Assembly: GCA_037954665.1 (NCBI GenBank)
Contig: JBBMOL010000226.1
Span: 744,001 to 808,000 of the forward strand
Direction of reading: 5' to 3'
DNA length: 64,000 bases
DNA from: Laguncularia racemosa
Taxonomy: Eukaryota; Streptophyta; Magnoliopsida; Myrtales; Combretaceae
The translations under genes were made by a program, and so were the position numbers. Shown here one piece after another: positions 60,501 to 64,000 of this stretch. The notes beneath the pieces were generated by a model, which was not told the origin of the DNA, ran no database searches, and saw only the letters and a program-made list of their open reading frames with translations. Numbering within the stretch: the stretch's first letter is position 1; the number at the start of each line of letters is the position of its first letter.

Positions 60501-60956
60501 ATTCGGGATAATGGAGATGTGGAGAGTATTAGTTCCAGTGATGACGACGTGCCACCATTGGAGGATTGTAGTGATGTGGACGTGGAGGGACCCGTGAGTG
60601 GGGAATTGCTAGTTACTAGGCGAGTCCTTAGTACTCCGCCTAAGGATGATGGTGAAGGGGTTCAACGTGAGCATATTTTTCACACCCGGTGTCATGTGCA
60701 GAAGAAGGTATGCAGCTTGATCATTGATAGTGGTAGCTGTACTAACGTTGCTAGTACCTTATTGGTTGATAAGTTGAGGTTAAAAACTTCGAAGCATCAG
60801 AAACCATACCGGTTACAGTGGTTGAATGAGTGTGGGGAAGTGAAGGTGACCAGGCAGGTCCTTGTTTCATTTTCTATTGGGAGTTATCATGATGAGGTGA
60901 TGTGTGATGTAGTTCCCATGCAGGCTAGTCACATATTGTTGGGGCGACCATGGTAG
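60501..60956 (+). pseudogene. TE5 protease
   Basis: LIIDSGSCTNVAS (about 60718-60756) carries the intact D-S-G active site, and ILLGRPW ends the domain. The TAG at 60954-60956 stands where the family has Gln (RPWQFDRR), so it looks like CAG changed to TAG. The next frame starts immediately after. Confidence 0.87.
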
Positions 60957-60971
60957 TTCGATCGGAGGGTA

Positions 60972-62021
60972 ATGTATGATGGATACAAGAACCATTACTC
61001 TTTTGTTTTAAACAAGAGAAATGTGGTTCTAACTCCCCAGAAACCATGGGAGGCTTGTGAGGACCAAGTGAGGCTAGCAAAAGAGTTTAGAGAGAAACAC
61101 TTGAGTGGACAAGAAAAGAGTGAAAAAGAGAGAAAGAGTGAGAGGCAAACACTTGTGAACCAAGAGAGTGAAGAGCTTAACACACTGAGTGGAGAGAAAA
61201 TTGCAGGAGAGAGTGGGGTTGCAAGAAAAAGTGAGGTTAAGAGTGCAATAGTGGCCAGGAAACAACTACTTGTACTCATGTACAAGGATTTGTATTTTAC
61301 TACTACTAACCTTAACTCTTCTTTGCCAAGTGTGGTTGTGTCTCTTTTGCAGGAATATGAGGACTTGTTTCCTGAGGAGGTACCAAAGGGATTGCCTCCA
61401 ATAAGAGGCATTGAGCACCAGATTGACTTTATCCCGGGTGTTTCCATTCCTAATCGGCCAGCTTATCAGGCCAATCCAGAGGAAACTAAGGAGATCCAAA
61501 GGCAGGTTGATGATCTAGTAGAGAAGGGGTTTGTGAGAGAAAGCCTCAGTCCATGCTTAGTTCCTGTCATCCTGGTTCCCAAGAAGGATGGAACATGGCG
61601 GATGTGTGTTGACTGTCGAGCAATCAACAAGATCACAGTTAAGTATAGACATCCTCAAACTGATGGTCAGACCGAAGTAGTCAATAGGACTCTTTCAACC
61701 CTGTTGCGTGCTATAATTCATAAAAATTTGAAACAATGGGAGCAATGTCTACCACATGTAGAATTTGCATATAATAGGACTGTGCATTCCACTACATCTT
61801 ACTCTCCATTTGAAGTTGTGTATGGTTTTAATCCTTTGACTCCACTAGATATTTTGCCTTTGCCTGCTAATGAATTTGTTGATCTTGATGGAAAGAAAAA
61901 GGCAGAATTTGTGCAGGAATTGCATGCTCAGGTTCGGGCTAACATTGAGAAGAAGAATGAGCATTATGCTTGCCAGGCCAATAAGGGTCGTGTGAAAGTT
62001 GTCTTTCATCCAGGAGATTAG
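60972..62021 (+). pseudogene. TE5 pol: RT N-terminus joined in frame to integrase
   Basis: The 349-codon open frame holds the linker to RT, FPEEVPKGLPPIRGIEHQID, then FVRESLSPCLVPVILVPKKD and WRMCVDCRAINKITVKYRHP (to about 61655). It then reads directly QTDGQTEVVNRTLSTLL, the integrase core end, and VEFAYNRTVHSTTSYSPFE. The catalytic RT blocks, RNase H and the first integrase Asp residues are missing. The join falls at HP, common to both partners, so the deletion probably used short homology. The closing TAG (62019-62021) follows HPGD, where the family usually has Trp or Leu. Confidence 0.9.
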
Positions 62022-62351
62022 GTGTGGGTGCACCTGAGAAAGGAGCGATTTGCCGAACAGCGAAAATCTAAGTTGCACCCTAGGGGAGATGGGCCATTCC
62101 AAGTGTTGGAACGCATCAATGATAACGCTTACAAGATTAACTTACCAAGTCACTATGGTAATGTAAGCGCAACTTTTAATGTTTCTGATCTTACTCTATA
62201 TGATGCAGGTGATTCGAGGACGAATCTTTTCGAGGAAGGAGGGAATGATGGGGATCAGCTAGCATCAAGAGTTCAAGAGTCAAAGTCCAATGACCCGTTG
62301 CATGGTATTGGAGGTCCAATGACCCGTTGCATGGTATTGGAGGTCCAATGA
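62022..62351 (+). pseudogene. TE5 integrase C-terminal tail entering the 3' LTR
   Basis: VWVHLRKERFAEQRKSKLHP, then GPFQVLERINDNAYKINLPS and FNVSDLTLYDAGDSRTNLFE lead past the LTR start at 62246. GGPMTRCMV follows and shifts because of a 29-bp duplication (62289-62346); the normal tail GGPMTRARAKR restarts near 62333. In CRM elements the pol tail that overlaps the LTR carries a motif linked to centromere targeting. Here that tail is put out of frame. Confidence 0.83.
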
Positions 62352-63037
62352 CAAGAGCCAGAGCTAAGCGGATGAGAGAAGCTTTGCAAGGATTAGTGAT
62401 GGAGCTGCAAGAGAAGGAACCGAAAGGAATGAAGGAATCAATAGGATCATACACGGCCTCTATACACGGCCGTGTATCACGACCATGTATACTTACGCGG
62501 CCTAACAGCACGGCCAGCGGCACAACCGTGTGTCCCAGCCGTGTGTCCCAGTCGAAATTTCACAGATGAATACACGGCCAAAAGGCACGGTCGTATATGA
62601 AACCGTGTACTGTGCTCGTCATATACACAGACACATACACGGCCTAGAGGCACAGCCGTGTATGAGACCGTGTACTTTGTTCGTCGCATGCCCAGCATCA
62701 TACACGGCCGTGTATGGAGGCCGTGTACTACGCGTGTATTTTATTATTTCTTAGTATAAATACCCTCTTGTCAGATACGCTAGGGCAGATTATTACGGAT
62801 ATTTCATTATTGAATACACCTTTTGAGAGCTCTCTCTCTTTTGTTCTTTGCGAAAGAACTCTTTTCGATTTCTTCGATCTAAACGCTTGGGGAAGTCATC
62901 TTGATAACTTAGGTTTCAATCAACAGGTGTGGTTGGGGTCTAGTTCCGTTCATCGCTTGTTCAAGACGATTCTTGGGAATCCGATTTCAAATCACGATCG
63001 ACGGGTTCTAGGTTTAATATACCTAGGGTTCGCATCA
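62246..63037 (+). repeat. TE5 3' LTR
   Basis: 792 bp. It differs from the 5' LTR by the 29-bp tandem duplication at 62289-62346 and by a few changes in the ACACGG array. The perfect 14-bp palindrome TACACGGCCGTGTA occurs at 62463-62476 and 62701-62714. TATAAATAC near 62755 matches the 5' copy. Confidence 0.93.
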
Positions 63038-63042
63038 CTAAG

Positions 63043-64000
63043 CCAATGACTAATCAGACTATGTCAACGGGATCCACATGGACCAGTATTCCTACCACAT
63101 AGAGACCTTAGATCGATGGTTTAACATGATCAATCAAGAAGATCTTGATTATATCTTACAAAAGATCGGTTTGGTAATGTCCTTGATGAAAGTGCAACTC
63201 AAGTGGGACCTAATCAGGGTTGTGGTCCAATTTTGGGATATCATATCATCATCATTCAATTTTGGGCCTTACAAGTTAGCACCTATCCTAAAGGAGTATA
63301 CTTAATTACTTAGGGGCCCTATCATAGAAAATGCAATAGTGATCCCAAACTTGGAAGCCCCATCTACAAATGTATTATACCATTTGTTAGAGGTTAGGAA
63401 GAGTGAAGCTGTTGAAGCCTTGAATGTGTGCAAAGATAGGTGTATCAGATTCTTGACATTATGTGAGTGGTATGCATATTCATTAACATATTTTGATAGA
63501 TGAGATTTTTTTGTGGAGGGTATGACAATTGGTAGAGGAATTGCATCAACACATTTAAACTAGTTACACTTGCAATCATTCTTTTCCCACAGGGCGATCT
63601 AATATCCACTTCAAGGTAGCTAAATTGGTTTCTTAGTTTTTGGCAGGAAAATCTTATGTCTCAGTAGTATTAGTTGAGTAAATACAGTCTTTGAATATTG
63701 TGAAACAATAAGGCCATGACATTTTAAAGGGGGGTGGGGTGGGGTGGGGGTACCTTATTTATAGTATGGTTTGTTAGTTACATCAAGGCATTTGGAGTAA
63801 ACTTGATGCAGGGGTCTCTATCTCCACAAATAGACATAGTAGACAACTTTGCTACTTGGGTCAAGCTACCTAATGACACATCGACTTGACAATGGTATGG
63901 GTTACTTAAAATGATAGATCTGGGAGATATTGCATGGATAACTAGATGGGACTGCTACACGAAAGCAATCCTTCGATGTGAGGAGTATTAAGGTGCACCT
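63043..64000 (+). pseudogene. TE6 interior: possible Tat/Ogre ORF1 (plant mobile domain-like)
   Basis: After the TE5 duplication an open frame at 63078-63305 contains VVVQFWDI, SFNFGPYKLAPILKEYT and a stop. With the stop ignored, words such as LLRGPIIENAIVIPN, LEAPSTN and RCIRFLTLC continue. The FWD...F.FG...L.PxxxEYT pattern resembles ORF1 of Ogre elements, which carries a plant mobile domain. Further stops follow. The rest to the window end has no clear gene. A G-rich tract lies at 63729-63750. Assignment to TE6 fits the PBS-like site at 53543. Confidence 0.4.

Larger units (their letters stand above)
58089..63037 (+). mobile_element. TE5: chromovirus-like element with an in-frame RT-integrase fusion
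   Basis: LTRs at 58089-58851 and 62246-63037 start TGATGGGGAT and end TTCGCATCA. Exact CTAAG duplications flank it (58084-58088, 63038-63042). It has a TGGTATCAGAGCC primer site (tRNA-iMet type) and a polypurine tract GAGGAAGGAGGGAA before the 3' LTR. Gag, protease and the RT start are present, then an internal deletion leads into integrase. The tail (GGPMTRARAKR) running into the LTR suggests the CRM group of chromoviruses. Few lesions and similar LTRs mark it as young. Confidence 0.93.

Noticed and set aside
59465..62351. TE5 as an autonomous, active element
   Set aside because: RT catalytic blocks, RNase H and the first integrase Asp residues are missing, and gag has frame changes.

Overview
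This is a stretch of a plant nuclear genome. It is AT-rich and packed with LTR retrotransposons of plant-only lineages (Athila, Tat/Ogre, chromoviruses). The host gene under them is a plant-type telomerase reverse transcriptase (TERT). The species cannot be read from the window. No bacterial, organellar, tRNA, rRNA or CRISPR feature was found.

Backbone. Six pieces of one degenerate TERT copy lie on the minus strand, in collinear order from high to low coordinates: about 49958-50345 (N-terminal linker), 34005-34149, 32980-33116, 32222-32767 (RNA-binding domain and T motif), 17922-18603 (start of the RT domain, motif A), then about 16718-17192 and 1-71 (motif B', motif C and following). The copy carries stops, frameshifts and a lost motif A aspartate, so it is a pseudogene. 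It runs off the left edge, and its first exon is not seen.

Transposons inside it, left to right. TE1 (72-16717) is an Athila element in a TERT exon, and a second Athila, TE2 (7776-14922), sits inside TE1 with a perfect CTTTA duplication. A minus-strand Tat/Ogre element (18604-32216, duplication CTCCC) splits another TERT exon. TE3 (about 35541-48410) is a minus-strand chromovirus in a TERT intron. TE3 itself holds a 1.2-kb TG...CA unit (39887-41098) in its pol and a hAT-like element (45669-47053) in its 5' LTR. To the right of TERT lies a decayed plus-strand Tat/Ogre-like element (TE6, about 50464 to beyond 64000). It is interrupted by a second 1.2-kb unit (51440-52662) and by two internally deleted Ty3/gypsy elements, TE4 (53702-57507, duplication ACTAG) and TE5 (58089-63037, duplication CTAAG).

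Reading together. TE1, TE2, TE4 and TE5 have all lost most of the RT/RNase H/integrase core and should depend on enzymes supplied elsewhere. The Tat/Ogre element and TE3 keep recognisable full pol remains but are riddled with stops. The two large insertions in TERT exons fall between adjacent codons of one reading frame; with each insert and one duplication set aside, the flanking residues are continuous. This supports both the TERT call and the insertion boundaries. Many nonsense codons here look like CAG or TGG changed to TAG, as expected for decay of methylated DNA.
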